Positions 16,494 through 25,588 of a stretch of DNA of 64,000 bases are shown one piece after another (positions within the stretch are counted from its first letter, which is position 1; every line of letters begins with the position of its first letter). This stretch comes from Myxococcota bacterium. Lineage in GTDB: Bacteria; Myxococcota_A; UBA9160; UBA4427. Both the position numbers and the translations under genes were made by a program. Where the stretch lies: positions 120,980-184,979 of the forward strand of contig JAQWRT010000026.1 of assembly GCA_029243605.1 (NCBI GenBank), given 5' to 3'. The notes beneath the pieces were generated by a model that did no database searches, was not told the origin of the DNA, and saw only the letters and a program-made list of their open reading frames with translations.

Positions 16494-17372
16494 ATGGCAC
16501 TCACCTATCTGGATAGAAATACGCCTGTGGAAGAGGTCGTTAAGGCGCTCAGGCGGGATGGCGCTGTGGCCGTCACCGGGTTGGCCCAACCCGATCTGGT
16601 GGATGCCGTAGTCGCTGAGTTGCGGCCGAATTTAGACGCTGCTGCCCTCGCGGAACAAAGCGCCTTTGACGGTACGAAGACTCGACGCTTTGGGGCGATC
16701 ATGCGCGCCGCACCGAGCGCCGCTGGACTTGTTGATCACGACCTGGTCGTTGCCTTGGCCGACGAATTTCTTCTTCCGCATTGCGCGACTTACCAGGCAA
16801 GTAGCCTGACGGCGATTGAAATCTTACCGGGCGAGGGCGCACAGGCTCTGCATAGGGACGATTCGCTCTATCCCATCGAGCTTGCGGGTACGGAATTGCA
16901 ATTGAGTGTGATGTGGGCCTTGAGTGATTTTACTAAGGAAAACGGTGGCACTCGCGTAGTGCCGGGCTCGCATCGTTTTATTCGATCCTGGCATTTGCCG
17001 GACCTTTCAAGTTGGGAAGCGGCGATTATGCCAAGGGGTTCAGCGCTTTTTTATCTCGGTTCGACCTGGCACGGTGGAGGCGCAAACGTGAGCAAGGCTA
17101 TGCGCACCGGGCTCATCAATACCTACTGTCTGGGTTGGCTGCGTCAAGAAGCGAATCAGTACCTGGAGACTCCGCCGGAGGTCGCGAGTAAATTTGGTCC
17201 GCGTCTGCGGGCTCTGCTCGGCTACACCCCTCACGGTTGTGGCGATGATGAGATTGGGAGTTTCGAGGGCGAGTGCGCGGGGTGGCTGGATACCCCGCCA
17301 GAATCGGCCTGGCGGGATGGCCGTGGGCAGATTGGTAGCGTCGCAGATGTTAAGACTCAATCCGATAATTGA
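16494..17372 (+). CDS. Phytanoyl-CoA dioxygenase (PhyH) family Fe(II)/2OG oxygenase, 292 aa
   Basis: The double-stranded beta-helix fold is marked by the iron triad H120-x-D122 (in ALHRDDS) and distal H193 (in STWHGGG). A likely 2-oxoglutarate-binding Arg (R204) lies eleven residues later. The VVPGSHRF block between them is diagnostic of the PhyH family. The enzymes hydroxylate an unactivated carbon, coupling this to 2OG decarboxylation. Substrates range from phytanoyl-CoA to ectoine and halogenated or secondary metabolites, so the substrate here is open. Convergent with pdxH. A second, distant family member is at 42980-44161. Confidence 0.85.
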   Translation: MALTYLDRNTPVEEVVKALRRDGAVAVTGLAQPDLVDAVVAELRPNLDAAALAEQSAFDGTKTRRFGAIMRAAPSAAGLVDHDLVVALADEFLLPHCATYQASSLTAIEILPGEGAQALHRDDSLYPIELAGTELQLSVMWALSDFTKENGGTRVVPGSHRFIRSWHLPDLSSWEAAIMPRGSALFYLGSTWHGGGANVSKAMRTGLINTYCLGWLRQEANQYLETPPEVASKFGPRLRALLGYTPHGCGDDEIGSFEGECAGWLDTPPESAWRDGRGQIGSVADVKTQSDN

Positions 17373-17405
17373 GTCGGATCTCATTTCTCGGAGGGGACAG
17401 AGCGT

Positions 17406-17996
17406 TTAGGGCTGCAGTAGTGCTTTCTGCCAGCCTTCCGTCGACTGGGTATAAGCGACCCGTTCATGCATGCGGTCCCTGCTACCGAACCACAACTCGA
17501 TAAAGTCCGGGACAAGGCAATAGCCGGTCCAGTAGTCCGGGGCAGGAACCTCGTCTGGATAAGATTTCTCAACGGATGCGACGGCGTTGGTGAGTGCGGC
17601 TTTACTCTCCAGAGACTGGGACTGGGCAGAGGCGAGGATCATCACCTGTCCTGCGCGCGGTCGCGATGCGAAGTCGAGTTCCGCGTGTTCCCGGGCAAGC
17701 ATGACTACCCGACCATCTACCCGTGCCTGGGCCTCTATGGGCTCCCAGTAAAAAGACACGGAAGCATAAGGCGCTGCTTCGAGATCCTGCCCTTTGCCAC
17801 TACGCCTATCGGTGAAGAAGACCAGTCCCTTAGCGTCCAAGCTTTTTAGAAGCACCGTGCGTGTGGACGGGCGACCGGCGCGATTAACCGTCGCCAGAGT
17901 CATAGCGTTCATATTGCGCTTGCCGCTGTCTTCGGCGCGGGCCAGAGTGGCGCTTAGAGCATCAATGGCTTCCGTATAGACATTCACATTCATCAT
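17406..17996 (-). CDS. pdxH: Pyridoxine/pyridoxamine 5-phosphate oxidase, 196 aa
   Basis: This FMN enzyme makes pyridoxal 5-phosphate, the last step of vitamin B6 salvage or synthesis. Family blocks are in order: NAMTLATVNRAGRPSTRTVLLKSLD (FMN and PLP contacts), FFTDRRSGKGQDL, SVSFYWEPIEAQARVDGRV, SRPRAGQ, and the C-terminal IELWFGSRDRMHERVAY...GWQKALLQP. Length is slightly shorter than the E. coli enzyme (218 aa) because of the N-terminus, as in many bacteria. Two adjacent ATG codons make the start ambiguous by one residue; AGGA lies upstream. Confidence 0.9.
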   Translation of the reverse strand: MMNVNVYTEAIDALSATLARAEDSGKRNMNAMTLATVNRAGRPSTRTVLLKSLDAKGLVFFTDRRSGKGQDLEAAPYASVSFYWEPIEAQARVDGRVVMLAREHAELDFASRPRAGQVMILASAQSQSLESKAALTNAVASVEKSYPDEVPAPDYWTGYCLVPDFIELWFGSRDRMHERVAYTQSTEGWQKALLQP

Positions 17997-18269
17997 CCGA
18001 AAAATCCTGACTCAAAAGTTTCAGCGCCGATGATATCGCGGAACACAGAGCAGAACGTCTCCTAGACTCCGAGCCAGTCTCTTTTGGGCAACTTCTTGAG
18101 GGGCTTTGCCAGGCCGTATGGCCGCTCGTCATGAGTGCTCGAGGCCGCTTTGCATCCAGTCGGAGATGGGCCGGAGTCTGTCCGGTCATGTGCCAGATCC
18201 AGCTCAAGTGGTCTAAGTCTTCTGATCAGGCGAGTCTGCGAAAGCCCAGAAAACCGCTAGACTCGTTTT

Positions 18270-20501
18270 GTGGTTGGTGTGGCTACCGCGGAGGGTTCCC
18301 GGGCGTCAGCGGGCCCTCCCGGCTCACCGGGCGGCGGTACCGGTTCCTTTAGTCCCTGGATCGCGGTCTTCTTCGCAGCCGTTGTTTTCGCTTCAGCATT
18401 CCTGATATTTCTGGTCCAGCCCATGGTGGGCAAGCGAATTCTCCCGTGGTTCGGGGGTGCGCCCACGGTTTGGATCCTCTGCCTGGCCTTTTACCAGAGC
18501 GCGCTCTTTCTGGGATATGCGTACGCGCACTGCCTGATCCGTTTCGTGCCTATCCGTGCGCAGGTTGCGATTCACGCCCTGATGTCGGCTGCTGCAATGG
18601 CAGTTCTTCCGGTGCTGCCGGGTGAAGGGTGGCAGCCTGCAGCGGCGGCCGATCCAGGCTTACGAATCGTGGTAATGCTCGCGGTCAACGTAGGGCTGCC
18701 CTTCATAGTGCTCGCTGCGACGGGCCCGCTCACCCAGGCTTGGTTCGTGTCTGTCGCGCCCGGCCGATCACCTTATGGCCTCTACGCGGTATCGAACCTC
18801 GGTTCGCTCATGGCCCTGCTCGGCTATCCCTTTGTGCTGGAGCCGGTATTCTCACTGTCCAGGACAGGCGTCTTCTGGTCAGCGGCATTCGCCTTGACCG
18901 CGGCATCCGTGCTGGTGTGTGCGGCGCTCGCGGCGCGTGCCAGCTTTCGCGGGGGCGGCCGACTGGATCCACCCGGGCCGGATGCGCGGCGCCCGGCAGC
19001 CTCGCGAATCGCGTTGTGGGTTCTGTTGCCGGCCTGTGCGGTGATTTTGCTGATGGGCGTTACAAATGAGCTCTGCTTGGACCTTGCGAGTGTTCCTTTC
19101 CTCTGGGTTCTCCCACTCTGCGTGTATCTTCTGACCTTCATAGTTTGCTTCGGCACCGTGCGAGTCTATCGGAGGGCACTCTTCGTCTTCTGGACCGCAC
19201 TGCCAATCGTTCTGCCAGCGATGATCTCTATGCTCGGCATCGGAGGCGGCGTGATCGGCCGAGTGGCCGCCACGATCCAATTTCAGATTGGTGTGTTCGC
19301 TTGGCTTCTTTTCGGTGGATGCATGGTGCTGCACGGCGAGTTGTATCGCCTCCGGCCAGATCCTCGTTTGCTGACTACGTTCTATTTGTGCCTCTCGGGA
19401 GGGGGAGCGCTCGGCGGGCTATTCGTCGGTCTCGCGGCACCGCTGGTCTTCGCAGACTATCACGAGCTTCAACTCAGCCTTAGCTTGGGTGTTTTCCTGC
19501 TCCTGGCCGCATGTTGGAATGATACGGTTGGCTGGCTTCATCGCGGTGTGGCTGGTTGGAAGTGGGTTGTGGCGGTGACGCCAACTGTGATCCTACTCGG
19601 TGTCTGGGCTTCGAGCGCCGTATCGCGTCCAGGCGAGGTGATCCGACAGGAGAGGTCGTTCTTCGGAGTTCTGCGTGTCCTCGACGAAGGCTCCGGTCGC
19701 CGCGCGCAAAGGCAACTCTATAGCGGGACGACCCTGCACGGCACCCAGTTTCAGAAATGGAAGCAGAGGCCGAGTTCCTATTACGGAACTCAAGCCGGGA
19801 TTGGGATCGCGCTCTTGGCACGCCCGGAGGGATTGGACACCGAAATTGGTGTCGTAGGGCTTGGGATTGGGACGCTCGCTGCGTATGGACGTCCCGGTGA
19901 TCGCTTTCGATTTTATGAAATCGATCGGTCGGTCATTCAGATCAGTCGGGATGAGGAACTATTCACGTACCTGTCGAATACGTTGGGAGAGGTCGAAATT
20001 ATCGAGGGGGATGGCCGGGTTAGGTTGGCTGCAGAGCTCGATCAGCGAGATGGTCCACTCTTCGACATCCTCGTAGTCGATGCGTTCAGTAGCGACGCCA
20101 TCCCGGTCCACCTGCTCACCCGTGAAGCTTTCGAGATCTACGCTCGGGTGATTGGTAAGGGTCTTTTGGCGGTTCACGCGTCAAGCCAGCACTTGGATCT
20201 TGTTCCGGTAATCGCTCGCGTGGGGCAGAGCATCGGCTTTGACGTGCTCGGTATAAGAAACGAGAATTTTCCCAGCAGGTTGACCAAAGATTCGATCTGG
20301 ATGTTTCTCAGTCTCGACCGGAGCAGGATTTCTGGGCTGGAGCGTCTCGTAAAGCGGAGGGCGGGAATACTGGATTCGGGTGCGCTTGAGGCCTTCCGAA
20401 TCGGTCCGCAGAGAACCCGACCGGCTCCCCTCTGGACGGACGATTACAGCGATCTACTCCGGGTTGTGCGGCCAATGGGGAGCCCGGCTCGGAAGCCCTA
20501 G
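18270..20501 (+). CDS. Membrane-fused spermidine synthase-like protein, 743 aa
   Basis: The first ~450 residues contain about 10-12 membrane helices with the family signature LVQPMVGKRILPWFGGAPTVW near the start. The last ~250 residues are a SpeE-like Rossmann methyltransferase-fold domain. It shows VVGLGIGTLAAYG (nucleotide loop), RFYEIDRSVIQIS, EIIEGDGRVRLA and LVVDAFSSDAIPVHLLTREA, and ends WTDDYSDLLRVV. These fused spermidine synthases are common in deltaproteobacteria and others. True aminopropyltransferase activity has rarely been shown, and transport or lipid substrates have been proposed. The start (GTG) lacks a good ribosome site and could lie slightly downstream. Confidence 0.85.
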   Translation: MVGVATAEGSRASAGPPGSPGGGTGSFSPWIAVFFAAVVFASAFLIFLVQPMVGKRILPWFGGAPTVWILCLAFYQSALFLGYAYAHCLIRFVPIRAQVAIHALMSAAAMAVLPVLPGEGWQPAAAADPGLRIVVMLAVNVGLPFIVLAATGPLTQAWFVSVAPGRSPYGLYAVSNLGSLMALLGYPFVLEPVFSLSRTGVFWSAAFALTAASVLVCAALAARASFRGGGRLDPPGPDARRPAASRIALWVLLPACAVILLMGVTNELCLDLASVPFLWVLPLCVYLLTFIVCFGTVRVYRRALFVFWTALPIVLPAMISMLGIGGGVIGRVAATIQFQIGVFAWLLFGGCMVLHGELYRLRPDPRLLTTFYLCLSGGGALGGLFVGLAAPLVFADYHELQLSLSLGVFLLLAACWNDTVGWLHRGVAGWKWVVAVTPTVILLGVWASSAVSRPGEVIRQERSFFGVLRVLDEGSGRRAQRQLYSGTTLHGTQFQKWKQRPSSYYGTQAGIGIALLARPEGLDTEIGVVGLGIGTLAAYGRPGDRFRFYEIDRSVIQISRDEELFTYLSNTLGEVEIIEGDGRVRLAAELDQRDGPLFDILVVDAFSSDAIPVHLLTREAFEIYARVIGKGLLAVHASSQHLDLVPVIARVGQSIGFDVLGIRNENFPSRLTKDSIWMFLSLDRSRISGLERLVKRRAGILDSGALEAFRIGPQRTRPAPLWTDDYSDLLRVVRPMGSPARKP

Positions 20502-20615
20502 CTTCCTCGAAAGGCTTCGCGGGGGAGGCTTCTGTGTAGAGATCCGAAGCGCTAGCGATCTTTACGGTGAAATAGGCGTGTCTCGGACTCGCGTACCGAA
20601 AGTGAGGGGCGTGCG

Positions 20616-20955
20616 TTAGGGCAGGGGATCTCGGTCTACCATCGGGTACTGGTAGACGGCTTCTGCGGATCGCATCATCTCGGGCACATCCAGAAAATCA
20701 AAAAGCCCCTAGGCTCGCCCCAGATACGCTGACCATGCTTCGAGTAATAGGCGAGTTCGCTGGTAGCCATCGCGACCCGGCTCAGGGCCCCCAATAGGCC
20801 GAGTTCGGCTAATTCACGCGTGGCGTGGGGAAGGCGTTGATGCCAACCCCGAGTTCGCTGAGGGCCGACGACGACTCGTAGACAGTGACTTCGCCCACGC
20901 CGGCGTCGTGGAGCGACAAGGCCAGGGCCATACCTCCAATTCCACCGCCGACGAG
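20616..20955 (-). pseudogene. Remnant of FAD monooxygenase (3-hydroxybenzoate/salicylate hydroxylase-like)
   Basis: Three short segments in successive frames spell parts of a PF01494-type monooxygenase. The first is VGGGIGGMALALSLHDAG...VYESSSALSELGVGINAFP (N-terminal FAD motif). After a lost C in a C-run near 20829 comes HATRELAELGLLGAL...YYSKHGQRIWGEPRG. The last is FDFLDVPEMMRSAEAVYQYPMVDRDPLP, stopping at 20616 just before where the GDAAH FAD motif should be. About 190 residues between segments two and three are missing. Its first codons join in frame to the truncated transporter gene upstream. It cannot make an active enzyme. Confidence 0.75.
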
Positions 20956-22106
20956 AAGGGGGCCTAGGAGAGACGCGTACTGTCCGAGCATATTATAAAA
21001 TCCGAAATAAGATGCAGACCGCTCTTCGGGAACCAGGCTGAGGAAATAGGAACGGCTCAAAGATTGAATCCCGCCCTGGCCGATACCCACCAATGTTCCA
21101 AGAAGAAAAAGTGGATTGATGGCGAGGCCGGCCACCGAGAAGGAGTGGGATGGCATGGCCGCTCCATATCCGACGACAACGAAATAAAGCGCCATGCCGG
21201 CGAACAGAAACGGACGTGGGCCGTATCGCTGACCGAGCCAGGTGATGAGGAGAGTTGAGGGGACACCAACCAGTTGGACCAAGATCAGGGTCTCGAGAAT
21301 CGCTCCCGTTTGGTACCCCAGCGTCTTAGCGTAATTGCTCGCAATCGAGATCACGGTGTTGACACCGTCGAGATAAAGAAGGTAGGCGATCAGGAACCAC
21401 CAGAGTTCGGGCTGCTCTCTGATTGCTCGAAACGTGGATCGCGTCGCGCTGAGAACATTTCCCGTTCGCCTGGGTGAGTGAATTTTCTCGGGAACGCGTA
21501 GGACTAGGGGGGTAGGGTGAAGAGAGCCCGCCAAATTGCCGCCACGACGAAGATGATGTGCATCGCCGTCATTTTCTCGGCCACGCCGAAATTGCGATGC
21601 TCCTGGAGGAAGAAGGTTGCTGTCACAAAGAGGATTGCCCCGCCGAGGTACCCCGCTGCAAACCCGATCCCGGAAACGATATGTGAAGAATTTCGGTCGC
21701 TGACTTCGGGGAGAAGGGAATTGTAGAGGATAGAGGCACCGTAGTAGCCAACCGTCCCGATGAAAAAAGTGAGGCCCGCCCAAACCCAATGCCCTCGATC
21801 AATGAGAACAAGCCCAAAGACGGCCACGATGCCCAGGAGAGCGAAGGCGGCCAGCCAGTTTTTTCGATTTCTCCCACCCTCCGCGAGCGAGCCCAAGAAT
21901 GGCGCGAGAACCGCTCCAACCAGACTCGCGCCCGAGACGAAGATTCCGTACTAAAAGGTTTCCTGTGCCGGGGAGAGCCCCGCAGCCCAGTAGGTCTCGA
22001 GAATAATCGGAAAGAAGGCGGCGAGCATACAGAGGGCGTATGCGCTGGCAGCCCAGTCGTAGAAAGCCCAAGCGAGTGCACCGGGGGGGAGCCTGTTTAA
22101 CCTCAA
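20953..22106 (-). pseudogene. Decayed UMF1-type MFS transporter
   Basis: A TTG start at 22106, with GAGGAG eight bases upstream, begins a UMF1-family permease: ...GALAWAFYDWAASAYALCMLAAFFPIILETYW. The frame is broken by an in-frame TAG at 21951-21953. It then runs on (YGIFVSGASLVGAVLAPFLGSLAEG...ILYNSLLPEVSD) until a one-base loss in a run of six C (near 21511) ends it at LFTLPP-stop. Coding resumes in the next frame (LVLRVPEKIH...LLYLDGVNTVISIA...GQGGIQSLSRSYF). It stops being a transporter at about 20955, where GPLLVG merges into the FAD motif of the next remnant. About the last two helices are lost. Confidence 0.8.
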
Positions 22107-22183
22107 AGTCCCCGTCTCCTCGCGAGTCGCCGAACTCGGGTTGAGAGTTCTGAATGCCGCATCCGTTTTCTGTGCGCCCGAAC

Positions 22184-25100
22184 TCAGTCGAGAAATAGCC
22201 CCCCATCGAACAACTGCTCGGCGCTCAGCTGACCTGCGTTACCAATCGGGTTGCCTTGGCGTGCGTTGAAGCCGACTTCGATCGTGCCGCGCGCTGGGAT
22301 GGACGCGGCCCAGCCAAGGCCGCTGACGGTGTATTCGTAGAATCCGTCGCCGAGATCTCGACTCGCGATCTCGACTCCCCACGGCGCTCCCGAGATCTCG
22401 TGCGAACTCCGGAATCGGAAGCTCCAGGAATCACGGGCGATGTCGGTCTCATTCTTAACCGTCAGTTGAGCTGTGAATCCCTCCCACCAGAGAGATCCCC
22501 CGACCTCGACGCCAAGTTCGGAAGGCGAGGGCTCGGGGTTCGACGGCTCTTCCACGCTGCCCGTGGGACTCTCAGGCGGGTTACCCCCAGGATTTTGGTC
22601 TAGCGCAGCTGCCGCCGAGTCGTTTTCGGCGTCACCGGCATTCGTGTCTGCGCTCGGATCCGCAAGGTCTTGGGAGTCTCCCTCTTCGGGGACAGGAATC
22701 TCGGAAATAACGGTATCGCTGCCTCCGGTATCGGGGACCAGGGGATCGGCATCCCGAATCAGGTCGAACCGACCGTTTCCCCCGAGCACGTGGTCGAATT
22801 GAAGGCTCGATCCAGTAACGATCTGTGCGAAGGTCTGCGACCCGGACCAGGACTTGGCCGCAGCGCTAACCAGACTCTCTTGGCCGCCGGTGGAATCGTT
22901 TGAGAGATCCCAGAACATCATTCCGCCGAGCCCTCGTGCTAGCGCCCATTCGGACTTCAGTGACACGGTGCCAGGCGTCTCGAACGAGCTGAAGACACTC
23001 CCGGCGCTGTCGTACACGTATGCCGCCTGTGCGTTGTCGTCCCAGAAGAGCGTCCAAGAGCTGTTGGGGGCCTGGAGTCGGACCAGCAGGTCCTTGTAGT
23101 CGTACATCCCTGGGCTATCCCAGAAGCTCCCGGGCGCAGGGCCTGCAGCAGGCTCTTTATAGCCTCCGTCCTGGCCTTCGGCCGCACCACTCCAGGCACG
23201 CGTGTAGAGCGGAACGCCGAGCACGAGCTTCGATGGCGGTACTCCGGCGTCGAGGTAGAGCCCTATGGCGGTTGTCACGTCATAGCCGTCCGGGTCGGCT
23301 TGCATCGCAGCCTGATGTCCCGTCGTGCTTTCCCAACTACCGTGGAAGTCGTAAGTCATGACGTTAAAGAAATCTACCAGGGGTTCGAGGCCCGCGAGAT
23401 TGAAGCTTTCCACCTTCTCGTAGCCCGCTGGTGAAGCGACGGAAATCTCGTACCTACGACCCGTATCCTGGGTGAGCTCATCGAGTTTCGAGCGAACTCT
23501 CGAAAGGAAGAGTGCGTAGTTAGCACCGTCTTGGGAGCTCGCTGAATTTTCCGGGAGCCCACCTCCGCCTGGGTACTCCCAGTCGAAATCAACACCGTCG
23601 AAGATTGGATAGCTTTCGAGGAATGCCTTTACGGACTCGGCGGCGTGCTCGCGCCCCGTCTCGTTCGCCAGTACCGAGCTGAAGTGCGTCGATAGCGTCC
23701 AACCTCCGATCGCGATACTCACGCGGAGGTCAGGGTGGCGCTCCTTGAGCTGAGCGATCTGCCCAAAATTCCCCCAGGTGGCATCGTCGAATGCCGGCTG
23801 GCCCGGGTAAAGCCCCTCGGCATCGCGTATGCCCGAGACCGATTGCTCCGCCGTAAAGAGAACTTCCACTGCGGCCCACGGGTCAAAGAGCGTGACGTCG
23901 CCATTTTCAGTGAAGTTTGCGAAGGCGTAGATCAGGTGGGAGAGTTCGTCTGCAGGGACATCCTTGATCCGGTAGTCACGCCCGTAGATACCCCATTCGG
24001 GAAAGTAGGCAGCCAGCACAGCTCCCTCTATCGGCGCCGGAGGGGTAGAGTTCGCCGGGATATCAGTTTCGTCTTCGGCAGGAGTTGCCACGGGGTCTGC
24101 CACGGGATCGAGCACGGGATCTGCCAGCGGATCTGCAACGGGGTCCGTCACTGGATTCGCCGTCGGGTCAAGGGGGTCCACGAGGGGAGCCATGGGATCC
24201 TGGAATTCGTCTGCCGGTAAAATTGCGCTGCGGTCCAGGCAGAAGCCGAAAGTGGTCGAAGCGCCAGCCGCGAGCCGGGCATTCCACGATTCTCCTACGA
24301 CTCTCCATGTCTGTTCGCTCGGGCTGGATTCGGGGTGGGCGTGGTGTGTGTGGGATGTCATTCGAGAGTCCCACGCGGTTGTCACCGTACCCGGGAGTTC
24401 CACATGCGCCTCCCAAACCACGTCCTGATCTGCATGATTGGTGACGACGCCCTCTCCACAGGCGCCGCTGCCCCAGTCATCTGTCAGGTTCAGCTCGACT
24501 GTGAGACCGGAAAGGCCCGGGGCAGGCGATGCCGGATCGGCCGTGGTTTCGGGTTCAAGCACCGGCATCGGCGAACTTTCCGGTAGGTTCTCTCCCACAC
24601 CGCCGCCGGAAACGATATCGCTGCAGCCGTAAAAAGCCTCCGGGCTGTCGCTCCGTTGCCACACAAAGTACAGGATCGCCGGTTCATCTCGCTCGGGAAG
24701 CGCTACACGGAACTCGTAGTGAGGGGCGCCTGCGATCTCGGGGTAGGAGACCTCTCCCGAGTCGTGAACAAGGTCAAGATCGTCCCAGCGAAGACGGTCC
24801 GTTGACGGGTCGAAGCCTTCGCGGGTCAAGTAGAACCGGAAATATTGTGCGGCGTGCGGTGCGGTTGCGTAGAAGGTCAGCGTGGTGAGACCGTCGGCAT
24901 CGGGGGCGAGCGCCGTGACGGGCCAGTCGCCGGGTTCGTCAAACGCAACATATTTTTCGCGGCCCGCGCTGCAGAGTTGGCCATCGGGGATCTGCTGCTG
25001 ATGAGCGCCGTCCACGGCACCGAGATTGACCTCCATCCAGTCGTAGAGAGCCTGGGGATTTGTACCCCACGCCTGTTCGCACATGGGATCATCAAGATCG

Positions 25101-25258
25101 GAAAAGCGGCAATTGAAGGTCCGTGAGGGAGGATTCTCGCTGGTGCCATGCGCATGTACTGGTTCAACTCGCACAAAAGCGAAGCTCACAAAGAGTGCTG
25201 TCGCGAGCAGGCTACGTATGAAAAATATCTTGAAAATTCGTGAACGGTTGCACGTCAT
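22184..25258 (-). CDS. Bifunctional LPMO-chitinase: AA10, CBM2, GH18, CBM2; 1024 aa
   Basis: A signal peptide ends at VHA36, so H37 becomes the mature N-terminus, as an AA10 lytic polysaccharide monooxygenase needs. H37 (HGTSENPPSR) and H135 (ATAPHAAQYF) form the copper histidine brace, with F209 in EAFYG near the axial site. Residues ~250-345 are a CBM2-type module, then a D-P repeat linker (~354-395). GH18 spans ~412-800 with catalytic DGVDFDWE (E561), MTYDFHGSW, LGVPLYTRAW and GGMMFWDLSND. A second linker leads to a C-terminal CBM2 (~905-1024). It should cut crystalline chitin oxidatively and hydrolyse the chains outside the cell. GGAGAAGAATT precedes the ATG. The frame is open to 25420, but the shorter start gives the only signal peptide. 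Confidence 0.9.
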   Translation of the reverse strand: MTCNRSRIFKIFFIRSLLATALFVSFAFVRVEPVHAHGTSENPPSRTFNCRFSDLDDPMCEQAWGTNPQALYDWMEVNLGAVDGAHQQQIPDGQLCSAGREKYVAFDEPGDWPVTALAPDADGLTTLTFYATAPHAAQYFRFYLTREGFDPSTDRLRWDDLDLVHDSGEVSYPEIAGAPHYEFRVALPERDEPAILYFVWQRSDSPEAFYGCSDIVSGGGVGENLPESSPMPVLEPETTADPASPAPGLSGLTVELNLTDDWGSGACGEGVVTNHADQDVVWEAHVELPGTVTTAWDSRMTSHTHHAHPESSPSEQTWRVVGESWNARLAAGASTTFGFCLDRSAILPADEFQDPMAPLVDPLDPTANPVTDPVADPLADPVLDPVADPVATPAEDETDIPANSTPPAPIEGAVLAAYFPEWGIYGRDYRIKDVPADELSHLIYAFANFTENGDVTLFDPWAAVEVLFTAEQSVSGIRDAEGLYPGQPAFDDATWGNFGQIAQLKERHPDLRVSIAIGGWTLSTHFSSVLANETGREHAAESVKAFLESYPIFDGVDFDWEYPGGGGLPENSASSQDGANYALFLSRVRSKLDELTQDTGRRYEISVASPAGYEKVESFNLAGLEPLVDFFNVMTYDFHGSWESTTGHQAAMQADPDGYDVTTAIGLYLDAGVPPSKLVLGVPLYTRAWSGAAEGQDGGYKEPAAGPAPGSFWDSPGMYDYKDLLVRLQAPNSSWTLFWDDNAQAAYVYDSAGSVFSSFETPGTVSLKSEWALARGLGGMMFWDLSNDSTGGQESLVSAAAKSWSGSQTFAQIVTGSSLQFDHVLGGNGRFDLIRDADPLVPDTGGSDTVISEIPVPEEGDSQDLADPSADTNAGDAENDSAAAALDQNPGGNPPESPTGSVEEPSNPEPSPSELGVEVGGSLWWEGFTAQLTVKNETDIARDSWSFRFRSSHEISGAPWGVEIASRDLGDGFYEYTVSGLGWAASIPARGTIEVGFNARQGNPIGNAGQLSAEQLFDGGLFLD

Positions 25259-25588
25259 AATTCTTCTCCGGTCAGCCTTCGAAAAATTCCGTCTCTCCCG
25301 ACGCTGCTTGCGCGGCCCGGGAGGACATCGACTGGAATGGATTCCGAGTACGCTCGTCCGGTTCCACGTGTTCGCATTCAGCGCGTAGCCCGAGGGGCTT
25401 ACCCGTGGGAGCAGTCGCACCGGAGCAGCAGTGCGGGGGCATGCTCGTGGGGGAGTTCGTCGTCAACAACGCGGAATAGTTTCGAAAAAAGACGGGCCCC
25501 TTATTTTTCGGTTCGAGTGTTCGGTGCGCGCCCGGGTCCACCCACCGAACGACCGGTGAGCAAGGTCTGTGCTACTCCACCGAACGTG
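25259..25588. other. Divergent promoter region, chitinase / MFS exporter
   Basis: About 330 bases between two divergently transcribed genes. Both promoters must lie here. No clear operator or terminator stands out, and the + strand frame that is open through it lacks coding character. Confidence 0.4.

Noticed and set aside
17040..17384. Several 100-200 residue frames opposite or inside known genes (for example inside PhyH, the Baeyer-Villiger monooxygenases and the multicopper oxidase)
   Set aside because: They are shadows produced by GC-rich codon use; none has a ribosome site or a conserved pattern.
20809..21789. Apparent 326-residue intact protein spanning transporter and FAD motif
   Set aside because: Its first ~110 residues are an out-of-frame reading of the transporter and its end is a truncated monooxygenase. 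It is explained by two pseudogenes and a frameshift.
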